The position numbers and the translations under genes were made by a program. A stretch of 64,000 nucleotides of DNA from Gari tellinella (Eukaryota; Mollusca; Bivalvia; Cardiida; Psammobiidae). The stretch covers positions 5,456,001-5,520,000 of the forward strand of contig OV277857.1 of NCBI GenBank assembly GCA_922989275.2, in the 5' to 3' direction. The notes under the pieces are model-generated. The model was not told the origin of the DNA. It saw only the letters and a list, made by a program, of their open reading frames with translations, and made no database searches. This document shows positions 12,301-20,400 of the stretch, one piece after another; the stretch's first letter is position 1; each line of letters begins with the position of its first letter.

Positions 12301-14131
12301 CTCCATCCATCAAGAAATCTCAACTTTGTCATACCTTTCTCTACTAGGACACAGTATCACTGAAAACTCTTTCCACGTACCATCAGACTTTGGAATAATC
12401 TACCACACAGCACTAAGGCCAGTCAGTGACAGTCTCACAAGCTTCACTGCCAGCCTCAGATCTCACAACCCCTAACTTATGCTAACTGCATAAGTTGTTT
12501 TTAAACTTGTTTAACCCCTGTTTAAAAACTTTTTAATCTGTTTATAATTGACCTTTTAGCTCTGCATTGTTTATCATTATGTTTTACTTTTTTTTAACAC
12601 TGTCCCCGACCTCACTGTCATTGTCAGATATTGACAGTACTTAGGGAATAATAAAGTAGAAGTAGAAGTAGAAGATACATGTATGTAAATTACGATTTTC
12701 AATAATCTTACATTTTAGCCGCTTATGCAGGGGTTTTTCTCCGCGGATGAAACAATGTTCGAGTTTATATAATCGTTCAACATACCACAAGTTTCATTAG
12801 GTGTTAGTTCCTTTTAAATCAGATAGCGCACAACCGACGGTTTTCAACTTTCTATCGTTTTTCTGACTCTTCCATGCTAAGATTTTGACATTTTGTTTCG
12901 AGGTTTTCAACCAAAACACTTTTCGGAGAACTTGGATTTTATCGTGGTTCCATATATCAATGAAGATATAGATGTATATGGGTGTGCAGTAACCTCCCTT
13001 TTCTAACGGTGCGCAAGTAAACAATTACCATACGATGAAACGAAGCTTCATTACGAGACCGCCAATCAATAACATTTGACTTATTTGCAAATCTCGGTAT
13101 GACAAAAACTCGGCTTTTGAATTGATACACACGTCCCCGGGAATTTCTCGCGTACACAGTACTTCAATATTTTGAAATTAACGCGTACACGGTCAAAACG
13201 TTCGCGTATTTCACTGAGTACGCGGGCTTATCTGGAGCCCTGAAACATATAAAGTAAACATTTCTTTATGATTTTCAGCTTTAATATGTAAATACACCCA
13301 TAATTTGACATAAATAATCATAGTCAACTGTAGCGAGTGCGCCGCCATGTTTGTTTTGGTTACTCGTCCTATTATCGGTGATGAGGTAAAATGACACCCG
13401 GAATAATTTTCAGGTATCGGCTTGAACTTCTATCAAACATTATTAAGAAAGGCTATCTGTTAACATAATTTTTAACTGAAAAGTTGTAATATTTTCCGTC
13501 ACATTTTTTCACAGTGGGGGCAATGGAATATGTCACATTATACAAATAGGTTAAATGGTTTTATATGGGGAGAAAATGATTTATCTTGCGTAATTAATAA
13601 AAAAATGCACACTTTCCCTTTAGGAAAGTTTTTTTTTTGCTTTATACACATTAGTCTTGAGCAGCAGCCGAAAGATAAACGGAAGTTACGATTTTACACA
13701 TAATACTCGGAAGTCACCGGTAATAGGATGTCCACGGTAAACGGGTCAATGGCGGTAATTATGAATTTTTTCTCCATTTTTCTGCAAATTATATTTTTAG
13801 TTTCAACAGTCATCAAATCTTTAAATATCAAACCTGCAGCAATCCTGACTCTGAATTCTAAGTCGTCTGCAAACTGTAAAACGACAGGGACAATATTGGT
13901 ACAGAATTCCTCCGACCCTTTCATACTCTGACAAATTGCCTTCAATCCCATGAGGGAGCCATGCCTGGTTTCCCATGTAGCTTCAGTGTCAGCGAGTCTC
14001 CCTTCAAATATCTTCTCAAGTTCACTGACGACATCGTTGTCAGCTGTTCGAAGACACTCTTCAATCTCCTGGAAGCCTTTGTCACGATCTAATTTTGCCT
14101 TGCCACACAGATTTTTCAAAATGTTTTCCAT
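245..14131 (-). CDS. HEAT/ARM-repeat protein, partial (7 coding exons; 3' part off the left edge)
   Basis: Seven exons on the minus strand join without breaking frame: 13834-14131, 8777-8961, 4965-5035, 4372-4538, 3482-3618, 2602-2711, 245-347 (1071 nt, 357 codons). The helical, charged, leucine-rich sequence with motifs such as ETRHGSLMGLKAI, FRVRIAAGEVIGALC, DNWSQVRLASSVATRNFL and MCLNRYYVAEGVRIYS looks like an alpha-solenoid of HEAT/ARM repeats. I recognise a general likeness to uncharacterised ARM-repeat superfamily proteins of plants and protists, but not a named human orthologue, so no function is assigned. The start is the ATG at 14131-14129; the bases before it (A-rich, AAAAAC) fit a eukaryotic start. 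All introns are GT-AG; the exon 1 donor (GCAG/GTTTGA) is weak but is the only one giving the phase needed by exon 2. The last exon ends in phase 0 at a GTAAGT donor, so the gene continues beyond base 1. Confidence 0.8.
388..684. repeat. MITE family A, interrupted by a SINE fragment
   Basis: Right end reads AGAGAGGTTTTACTGT, the family A terminus. The central hairpin at 553-617 (arms TGACAGTAAAACAGAAAGCT) is intact. The left half contains an antisense SINE 3' end at about 477-538, flanked by a duplicated CTACTTAAAG. Confidence 0.65.
477..538 (-). mobile_element. SINE 3' fragment, antisense, inside the family A MITE
   Basis: About 60 bp that is the reverse complement of the 3' part of the SINE at 23770-24030 (shares GGCTTTTAACAGTATTTCAG and the following AGCTAATTACAGGT). 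It is 5'-truncated, as expected for a retroposon copy. Confidence 0.65.
1102..1354. repeat. MITE family E
   Basis: Starts TTAACTCTTTCACACC and ends CATGAAAGGGTTAA, giving TTAA at both edges. The beta hairpin near 1147-1203 carries AAACAGTTTTGGTCCTGAT and its complement. About 250 bp, non-coding. Confidence 0.65.
1516..1665. repeat. MITE family B, partial and rearranged
   Basis: Begins TTAACCCATTACCCCATAG. The alpha hairpin arm (GGTTGAAAGTAAAGCAGAA) appears twice in direct orientation and the right half is lost. Confidence 0.55.
1870..2487 (-). pseudogene. Retroelement C-terminal fragment: zinc knuckle plus restriction-like endonuclease
   Basis: An uninterrupted minus-strand frame with CNLYSCGKRGTVEHILSSC (a CCHC-type zinc-binding motif), then GGYRWRHDRVLLQLAEVL, then RPDMVLWAKKEKKLVAIEL followed by TVPWEERCDEAYERKYAQL. 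The RPD...ELT spacing is the PD-(D/E)xK core of the restriction-like endonuclease of site-specific (R2/NeSL-type) non-LTR elements. No reverse transcriptase remains. Its 5' side is cut at about 2488, where the right end of a family B MITE begins (the frame's first ATG at 2522 is inside that MITE). It lies in the intron between exons 7 and 6 of the HEAT/ARM gene, same strand. It may instead be a stand-alone domesticated copy, but the truncation makes a fossil more likely. Confidence 0.65.
2602..2711 (-). CDS. HEAT/ARM-repeat gene, coding exon 6
   Basis: 110 nt between acceptor AATGCAG and donor AACAG/GTAGGC. Encodes VRLASSVATRNFLMSLPSEV and then ARKQFYPLLLPRMCLN. It completes the DNWSQ/VRLA helix begun in exon 5, a typical HEAT-repeat signature. 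Confidence 0.8.
2742..2873. repeat. Long near-perfect hairpin (foldback)
   Basis: The arms meet at TTTGAGCCTAGGCTCAAA and extend outward about 60 bp to GTTATAA...TTATAAC. It sits 31 bp upstream of the acceptor of HEAT/ARM exon 6, so it would form an RNA hairpin in the pre-mRNA. Confidence 0.75.
3227..3444. repeat. MITE family B
   Basis: TTAA at both ends (TTAACCCATAACCCCAT to GGTAACGGGTTAA); alpha hairpin GAAAGTAAAGCA...TGCTTTACTTTC in the centre. Confidence 0.75.
3482..3618 (-). CDS. HEAT/ARM-repeat gene, coding exon 5
   Basis: 137 nt between acceptor CATGTCAG and donor TCAG/GTAAAC. Encodes DPTCTKLVIINIAGSEA and, at the end, YLARGLSDNWSQ. A family C MITE begins only 11 bp upstream of its acceptor (at 3630). 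Confidence 0.8.
3630..3879. repeat. MITE family C
   Basis: TTAA-bounded, about 250 bp. Beta-type hairpin with AAACAGTAAAGTCCCTGATA and GAGGGCTCCTGCAGGA. Its edge is 11 bp from exon 5 of the HEAT/ARM gene. Confidence 0.65.
4018..4085. repeat. MITE family G, left half only
   Basis: Starts CAGTCGAAACCCGATACTTC and runs to TTTCAAAGTTAAAA, as in the full copies at 8986 and 26532; the right half is missing. Confidence 0.5.
4141..4346. repeat. MITE family B, hairpin deleted
   Basis: TTAA at both ends, with the family's outer arms. Only one alpha arm (GCAGGCTGAAAATAAAGC) is present. Confidence 0.6.
4372..4538 (-). CDS. HEAT/ARM-repeat gene, coding exon 4
   Basis: 167 nt between acceptor TTATTCCAG and donor GATG/GTAAGC. 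Encodes CLQCIIEGCG, then a helix ending in TNRFVRETGYYVCSSLVQCG. Phases match both neighbours. Confidence 0.8.
4614..4796. repeat. MITE family F
   Basis: Ends CAGAGCTCC...GGAGCTCTG. Central hairpin ATTAGAATCGGCCCTTCGAG / ATGATTCTAATGAGTA with outer GGTGTCACTACTC / TATTAACACC arms. Confidence 0.7.
4858..4930. repeat. MITE family B, left-end fragment
   Basis: TTAACCCTTTACTCC followed by the family's ATTCCTCCCCTGAAGAAAAT stretch; ends 35 bp from HEAT/ARM exon 3. Confidence 0.5.
4965..5035 (-). CDS. HEAT/ARM-repeat gene, coding exon 3
   Basis: 71-nt exon between acceptor TTTTGACAG and donor GAA/GTAAGT. Encodes RLNTESAQIFHDTAGWKSLE followed by TWMK, the last codon split with exon 4. Confidence 0.75.
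5058..5220. repeat. MITE family A, right end lost
   Basis: Starts CAGTAAAATCTCTCTATTAC after TA. One alpha hairpin arm (GTGACAGTAAAACAGAAAGC) is followed by a shortened second arm. Confidence 0.65.
5230..5640. repeat. Unclassified repeat with CCCGTTCCCAATTG motifs
   Basis: The string CCCGTTCCCAATT occurs at about 5273, 5297 and 5607, and AATTCCCAATCTGAC is tandemly repeated at 5538-5595. The outer copies may form an imperfect inverted repeat. Non-coding; family unknown. Confidence 0.4.
5940..6390. repeat. Probable mollusc-type interspersed repeat
   Basis: Begins TTGATTGATTGAGTTGGGTT and TTACGGCACAGCGACAC, a string type common in mollusc interspersed repeats. No coding potential; leads into the tandem array that follows. 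Confidence 0.4.
6395..8150. repeat. Tandem array, about 165-bp unit, about 11 copies
   Basis: Each unit carries CTAAGTTCAAGGTCAAGGTC, GGAAAGGTCTTGTCCATATA, a CAATACCTCAAGGGACATAG stretch and GAAACCTAAACGCAG. Repeat starts fall near 6410, 6570, 6738, 6899, 7041, 7211, 7367, 7531, 7698, 7863 and 8029. Internal units are more alike than the left-hand ones. Lies in intron 1 of the HEAT/ARM gene. Confidence 0.9.
8155..8250 (-). repeat. Terminal module of the 165-bp array element
   Basis: Read on the minus strand it is TTTTTAGCTCGCCTG, then GATGAGCTATTGCAAT, then a GTCGTCGTCGGCGTCGTC run. The same module, in the other orientation, starts the unrelated array at 42570. Confidence 0.65.
8406..8614. 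repeat. MITE family F
   Basis: CAGGGCTCCAGATAAG to CTTATCTGGAACCCTG; flanks GTATGT and TTATGT match at 5 of 6 positions. Central ATTAGAATTGTCC...GACGATTCTAAT hairpin. Confidence 0.7.
8622..8768. repeat. MITE family F, degraded copy
   Basis: ACTACTCATTAGAATCATC hairpin and right end TTTTCTGGAACCCTG; the left end is missing. It stops 9 bp before HEAT/ARM exon 2. Confidence 0.55.
8777..8961 (-). CDS. HEAT/ARM-repeat gene, coding exon 2
   Basis: Residues 100-161. Acceptor TTTACAG and donor AAG/GTATAT. Encodes EVIGALCRRQGPEVYLECKP and continues the exon 1 helix (RIAAG/EVIGALC). Length 185 nt: 2 nt to finish a codon, then 61 codons. Confidence 0.8.
8986..9184. repeat. MITE family G
   Basis: Ends CAGTCAAACTTCGATATCTC and GAGATATCGAAGTTCAACTG with TA at both edges; nested inner arms around ACGTGGCTTACCCACGT. 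Tc1/mariner- or pogo-like by its ends. Confidence 0.75.
9300..10215. repeat. Array of tRNA-like modules alternating with hairpin-type spacers
   Basis: About seven tRNA-like modules, each with A-box-like GGTGGAGGAGTAAGGC, a GACTACGATACCAGGGG stretch and B-box-like GAGTTTGATCC. The first two are on the plus strand (about 9318-9395, 9445-9495); the rest are on the minus strand (about 9568-9640, 9695-9770, 9815-9870, 9925-9985, 10015-10090). Between them run spacers related to the family C hairpin (GGAGCCCTCTGATC and GTCTACACTGTTTGCAT). Modules are degenerate and no true tRNA fold is claimed. Confidence 0.6.
10636..11867 (-). mobile_element. hAT-like deletion derivative with CAGGGTTTTCCC ends
   Basis: Terminal inverted repeats CAGGGTTTTCCCTTG and CGTCAGGGAAAACCCTG. 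Flanked on both sides by CGCATC (10630-10635, 11868-11873), a 6-bp direct repeat. Contains a minus-strand frame (11206-11403) resembling the N-terminus of hAT/KIAA1586-type transposases. Confidence 0.7.
11206..11403 (-). pseudogene. Transposase N-terminal remnant (hAT/ZNF862/KIAA1586-type)
   Basis: 65 codons: MSQLKLSAFFKSPNK, a Ser/Pro/Lys-rich linker, then FCETWLSKYDWLFLSDDK. A short basic leader, low-complexity linker and W-x3-[YF]-x-WL motif are usual at the start of hAT-derived transposases ahead of their TTF-type zinc finger. The zinc finger and catalytic region are absent. It lies inside the element 10636-11867 and reads away from its right end. Similarity is from memory of the motif only. 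Confidence 0.45.
12090..13242. mobile_element. CAGGGCTCCAGATAA-ended DNA transposon, 1.15 kb
   Basis: Left end CAGGGCTCCAGATAA, right end TTATCTGGAGCCCTG, flanked by identical AAACAT (12084-12089, 13243-13248). The same ends define the short family F MITEs, so this is a candidate longer relative. No transposase frame remains; a LINE 3' end is inside it. Confidence 0.7.
12220..12680 (+). pseudogene. LINE 3' fragment (reverse transcriptase C-terminus and tail)
   Basis: The frame from about 12216 reads ERRNNASVMMLYKISNNLIV and VDHTSPSIKKSQL, parallel to [20 protein letters not shown] in the LINE at 15470. Further on, CTTTCCACGTACC...TGGAATAATC matches its [11 protein letters not shown] block with frameshifts. 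It ends in a short repeat tail AAGTAGAAGTAGAAGTAGAA. 5'-truncated, as retroposed copies usually are. Confidence 0.6.
13834..14131 (-). CDS. HEAT/ARM-repeat gene, coding exon 1
   Basis: Residues 1-99 plus one nt. Starts MENILKNLCGKAKLD and contains ETRHGSLMGLKAI, a typical HEAT helix pair. The open frame runs on to 13694, but the extension is charge-poor and does not fit; ending at GCAG/GTTTGA gives phase 1, matching exon 2. Confidence 0.75.
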
Positions 14132-14484
14132 GTTTTTATTTTTTTAGGGTGTCTATGTAAACGGACGGTGTGACCGAAATATTAGCTGCAGCATAATATT
14201 TACCATTTCGACATAAACGCTTAAAACCATTGATTCAAGCAGAAAAAATCATAAGGCAGTTGACTTTTTTTATAATTGTATTATTTGTTTTACTACTAAA
14301 AAAGGTAATTATTTCATTAAAGTGAATATTTATCGTATACTAACTTTTAATTTACGTTCCAATAGACATTGTATCGTGAAACGGGAACCAAAAATAAACA
14401 TGGACGATAGAAGTTGAAAGTTGGATTTCGCCACAGTATAAAATAGTATCTGACTGTCAGTGTGAAGTGCCGCTAATCAAAGAC
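14132..14484. promoter_or_regulatory. Probable bidirectional promoter between HEAT/ARM gene and RNF216
   Basis: The start codons of the two divergent genes are 353 bp apart if the RNF216 start at 14485 is right. A TATA-like TATAAAAT lies at 14437-14444, about 40 bp upstream of that ATG. No CpG-rich block or other known element is evident. Promoter activity is inferred from position. Confidence 0.5.
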
Positions 14485-14488
14485 ATGG
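14485..14488 (+). CDS. RNF216: RNF216 coding exon 1 (4 nt: ATG plus one base)
   Basis: ATGG followed by a GTAAAC donor. Joining to the acceptor at 20527 (TTTTCTTCATACAG) gives M-D-D-N-M-D-T-T, in frame with the long exon and without a stop. If this exon is wrong, translation would start at the ATG at 20536, losing only four residues. Confidence 0.55.
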
Positions 14489-17400
14489 GTAAACTTATTA
14501 AATATCCTATTTAATGATATTTGAGGCGTCAAATGCTTGGATTCACTCCGTATTGTCTTATTGTTTGTATTCACATTGATATTATAATAATGTCATTTTG
14601 ATATCTGTCCAAATTGAATATCATTTTGACTTGAGTCGGGTGATACATGTAAGCTTGTAAAAAATTGGTCATACCCCCTACCAGTACCACGCACATCTCC
14701 CAACTAACAATAGGATTAATGACAAACAAAACAAAAGAATAAATCATAATGTTCCCCATATTCCCTAGATTGGAAAAAAGCCATTATAGCACCCGTGTCC
14801 AAAAAAAGGCCCACGGTCAAAGCCCAGCAATTACAGGCCAATATCACTGACCTGTATTGCATCTAAGCTGATGGAGCACATCATTGTCTCCAATATGATG
14901 TCTCACTTTGACAAATATCAGCTTCTCTCGGTTACTAGAATAACTGGAATACACCGAAATACACCTAAATATACATAGTATTGATCATAAAACAGTTTCA
15001 GGTGATGTATATACACATTTTATGCACTAATTTATTAAATTTGCAAAGAAAATATGCAATTTGTGGGTCATAAAAGGTTTTCTGTTGAAATCATAACCGA
15101 AATACACTGTGAATTCTCACGCATGTGTAATTCTCACATGACACATTACAAAGTGTATTTCGGTTATGATTTCAATAGAAAACCATTTATAACACACAAA
15201 TTGCATATTTCCTGTGCAAACTTAATATATTAGTACACAAAATGTGTAAATACATCATCTGAAACTGTTTTATGATCTATAACAGGTATATTTAAGTGTA
15301 TTTCGGTGTATTCCGGTGTATTCCGGTTATTCTAGTAACCCGCTTCTCTCCCCTCTCCAACATGGTTTCCGGTCAAAAAGAAGCTGTGAGACGCAGCTTG
15401 TGAGCTTTACACAAGAGATTTTTGACTCTTTGGAAAAGGGAGAACAGACTGACGTTATAGTGATCACTGATGGATTTTTCTAAGGCCTTTGATAAAGTTG
15501 ACCATCTTAGGCTGATCCACAAACTGTCTCTCTTAGGCATTAACCCCCAGGTCACAAAGTGGATTAAGTCTTTCTTACATGGCAGGTCCCAAAGAGTGGC
15601 AGTAGAAGGAACTACCTCTGACGAGCTACCGGTACTGTCCGGAGTTCCCCAAGGTTCTGTCCTGGGACCTTGCCTATTTTTAGCATATATTAACGACCTA
15701 CCGGACAGTGTAAAATGCCGCACTCGACTATTTGCTGACGACACTATAGTGTATCTAACAGTAAGATCACTAAATGACTCAAATAAACTCCAAGACGACC
15801 TAAACAGACTTCAACGTTGGGAAAGCGACTGGACAATGGAGTTCAACCCTGACAAATGTGAAGTATTACAAATCACAAAGAAAAGGTCAACAGTCAAATT
15901 CCCCTATACTTTACATGACAAGTTACTCAAAACCACTGACAATGCTAAATATTTAGGTATCACGATAAATAAGGACTTAAACTGGACAAATCACATTAAT
16001 AATACTGTAGCCAAAGCCAAAAACACACTTAGGTTCATAAAAAGAAATGTCAAAACCAAAAATGCCAAGGTCAAAGAAGCAGCATATACCACCTATGTCA
16101 GACCCCAATTAGAATATTGTGCTGTGGTGTGGCATCCCTGGCAAAATTTCCTAACAAACAAGGTTGAGGGGGTCCAACGAGCTGCTGCCAGGTATGTCCT
16201 TAATGACTTCAACTTCACCAGTAGCGTCACCCAAATGCTGATCACCCTTGAGTGGAACACCCTTGCCCATCGCAGAATTTTTACCTCTTTAATAATGCTT
16301 TACAAAATACAGCACCAGCTTGTCTATGTAGACCACAGCCACCTCACACTTATCAGAAACCAGAATTACCTAATCCCCCATTCCAGGACACAATATCACA
16401 TGAATTCATTCTTCCCTCGTACTATAAGATACTGGAACAGCCTGCCAAGTCAACTGAAATCATGCCCCAGTCTGGATGCTTTCAAGAGTGGACTGGGAGC
16501 TGTCAACCTCTAGCCTACCCATGAATTGTTTTTATTTTTAACTTTGCACCTCTGTTCTTTTACTTGTCTAAATTATCTTTTATCTCATGCTTTTATTCTT
16601 TTATTTTGCACTTAACAGACTAATTCCGTCTATTTCCCTGACAGCGCCTTCCGATAATGATCTGAACTGATCGCCTTGAAGTTGAAGTTGAAATATCTTC
16701 CTTTCAGTCAAACCCCTTGTGGGGACCTAGTGTAGCATAGTCCGATGTTTTAATCCGCTTCGCGTTGTGTAACCCAGGTTCATGGATCTGTGTTATAACA
16801 TGGCCAACGTTTCTGTCTATAACTTTTATTTCCTAAACTGTTCCCAAGCATGTCTCTATATAAACCAGCATTTCTAACTTCACCCTACATCTCTCCAAGT
16901 CCTGCTTTAAACGTACCCTTAAATCTTGTCAGTTCTAGCCTTTACATTCTGTACAATTCGCCTTTCTTATCCTATTAAGCCTCAGTTTTCTCTACTCTGT
17001 AGATAAACAGTCTGTAGGAACTCGAATGAATAACGTCAGAGGTATGTAAGCACATTCAAGCCACGTCCTAGCAACGTAACCATGCGTAGTCTTACGGTCT
17101 CTGGCTCCCTAATAGTAATATGGGAATCTATCCCTTGCTCATAACCAAATATGTAATGAACCTAGTTGATTGACGTAACATCCGTCGTGTAATTTGCATA
17201 ACGGAAGCGTGGGATGACAGGAAGTTGCCTTTTCCGGGATGAAAGTGGTTACCAAAGTCTTACTAATCAGTGACATAGTTTGACCTTTCGTAATCCCCTG
17301 CACATTCCAGAAGGCGTGACGTAGATTGAGTAATAGTTAAATATAGTAAGGTAATGCTAAAAATACATCCCGAAAAGATAATGCTTGAGCAGATAGCATT

Positions 17401-20400
17401 TTCGGTCGGCTGCTATAAAGGAACTAGACCTCAGGCCTACCATAATTTCAACAAAAAAATCCTAAGATTTTCCCAAATTTTGATTTTAAAGCATGATTTT
17501 CAAAATCGCACATTTGAAGGGGCGATTCCCAAAACATGCGCTTTTTAATCAAAAATCTTTTTTTGTACGCTTTTGTGTTTGAAATCATCTTTTCGAATAT
17601 ATATCACACCATCATCTATATATTAAAACATACACACTAAAAATAACAGTATAAACTTTATTGCAATAAACTCTGTAAAAAAATATAATAAAAGAAAAAT
17701 AACGAAACATCATAAATACTGCTAGGGGCAACTCAACTGTATTCTCCATAGCTGCAAATATTTACTGTTTTTAGCAGTATAGACCCCGGTCAGACAACTG
17801 TGTTCTGTGATAAGGACCTGTACTGTTTGGTTAAGGATTAGAAAAGTTATAGTATCAATGTCATACATCTGATTTTGCATATTTGATTTCAGGCCACTAT
17901 GACTAGTAAGTTAATAATATAAATATACTCATTGCTAGACACTTTAAGCAGAGCGTCGCGTCCTGCCTTTATTCCATGACACCCTGACGTAATTTTCAAA
18001 ATAAAATAATAAAAAAAATGAAAAATTCAAAGCCGATTTCATTTTGCTGCATTTTTTCTCTTGGGTATAACAATTTTGCTTCCATGTATAACTTCTTTAC
18101 GTTATCGGCAATCTGGCTGTTTACCTGCACTACACTATCACTTTATCGCTATGCGTGAACCTGGCGTGTCATAAAATGAAGTGTGTACACGGTTATTTTC
18201 ACCGTCTTTTACTGATTTGGATCCAAATCTTAACAAATACAATGTTAAGTTAAATAGCATTTTAACAGTTGAGAAACAACAAAACATCTATAATTAAATT
18301 TGGTAATTAATTTCTTGACATTGCATAAAGTTTCTAACATTAAATCTGACTTAATATTACAGTATGGTCTAGAAACTTTATTTCCAACAATAATTTCAAA
18401 ATATTTCAGAAATTTTTAAATGAAACTTTAATACATAATTGGAATCTAGATTAAGATCTATAAACTGTAACTTCATACACAAACTACTAATAAAAGTAAT
18501 TGGTTTGTTCTCAAAATAGAAACATTATAGTCATCAGGATATATGTGATGATGCTAAAATTCAGCTTCATGATCAATTTTAAGATTTAGTTTTCTTTTAA
18601 ATGAATGTTTATTTCACTCCATTTAACTATTTTTTATAAATCTTAGTGGCTGATTAATCAATAATACACAATTAAAAATACAAGTCATCTTTTTAAAACT
18701 GATCTAAATACTTAATAATAAATAAAAATATATTTTTGTCCAACACCAAAATTAAAGAATTAAAATTTTCATGAATTTTAATGGAATTCTATTAAAAAAC
18801 TTGTCATACGATGAAAGTACAACAAATAAAAATGCATAAATGGCTTCTGCAAGAAATAATACAACATATTTTCAAATTTCATCAAGATCTCTTGAAAAAT
18901 AAAAAAGTTACAGCAATTTTTAAAAAGAGGTATCTTATTTTGGTTCCGTCGCGACGCGGATATATGCCTATGAAATGGGGGTAAATTTTTCCTAAAAATC
19001 ACCGGTTTTAGGTAATTTAAAATTGCTGTAACTTTTTTTCTAGAAGAGATATCTTAATAATTTAAACTCTTTTACAAAGGTATCAACAAGACCTTTCATT
19101 TAAAACTACTTCTGTTACAATTGGTGAAGTTTAAAAAAATGACTGGGGATGCTAGTACACCACACTATGCAACATGCAGAACCAGATGTGTCATATAAAA
19201 TAAAGTGTATGCCGTATCTACTTCTCAGTCCACAGTCGAATCGGAACCACGGGTGGTAATTACGTGTTTGATTGGTATCCCCATGTTGTATGTTTATACC
19301 TTGGTGACAATGAAAGATTTGTTCTGTTCTGTTCTGGTTATGAACAAGCTGCTAATCCAGGCAATGACCCGATTAGTACCAATAAAAATAGCATTCGGAA
19401 TACTTTTATTGCTTTTTTCTTATTTTAAAGTCCAAGAAGGTGCTGTCTGCCGCACTGAATCGGAAATTACGATTTTTTTCTGGAAGATTTTTGAAAAATC
19501 CGGAGATTTCGGAAAAAATCGGAGATCCGGAGAAATAATGAAAAATCCGGAGATTTAGGAAAAATCCGAAGGAATGGTAGGCCTGAGACCTAAATGTTCC
19601 CCCTAAAGAAGCTCATGAATAGAGATACATTTTCATGCAGTTACATGTATCCTGGAAAATACAGAAAAATAGGCTTTTATATGGTTTTAAATATTTCACT
19701 GCCGACGGTGCCAAAATGCTCCAAGTTTTGCAAACAGTTTGGATCCTGATCAGACCCCACGTAACGCATTATCTGATCAGGATTCAAACTGTTTGACACT
19801 AGTATAAATATTTTTTCGGTCAAAACAGTCCTATACTAAAAGCTGACTTTAAAAGTAAACAAGTAAGAGTAATTTACCTTACTGGTAATTTATTCAAATT
19901 CGAAATATTTCGGATTGCAAAGCACCTAAGGAGTTATTAAGGAAGTTCCAGAACGAATGCTTTTTTGATTGAAACTACATTAAAAAGCATCATTTAAGGT
20001 TTCAAATCAATAGATTTTGTTAATCTGGCTAATATGAACTGAAAAACTGTATATACAAGTAACAACCTAATTACCTATTATTTAGTATTATCCCACTGAT
20101 CAGGAACTGCACTGTTTGTCATAAAGTTGCAATACATTGGCCAAAACAATTGGAAACAGGAATTGCCCATTATAAATCTCAGGGAGAAAGAGTTTATTCA
20201 GGCTTAAAGTAAAGCAGAAAGCTTGAGAGGCTTAAGAAATAAATGAGCTTTTAGCTCTTCTGTTATTTCCTTCTAGAAAGACCCAGCATTTCTAAATTTT
20301 AACATTTCATACACGATCATCGTTGTGAATTTTTACATTTTTCAATTTCGCTAAACAAGATTTATCAATGCATAATCGTAATGACTGTGTCCTATATTAT

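Noticed and set aside
13613..13640. Rho-independent-type terminator near the T run
   Set aside because: Eukaryotic intron; the T run after a GGGAAA/TTTCCC-like pair is not meaningful here.
13694..13833. Extension of HEAT/ARM exon 1 to the stop at 13694
   Set aside because: The extension cannot splice in phase to exon 2, and ending at 13834 gives RIAAG/EVIGALC, a continuous HEAT helix.
15470..16513. Functional reverse transcriptase
   Set aside because: Catalytic FADD is present, but upstream frameshifts, the MITE insertion and the missing endonuclease show the element is dead.
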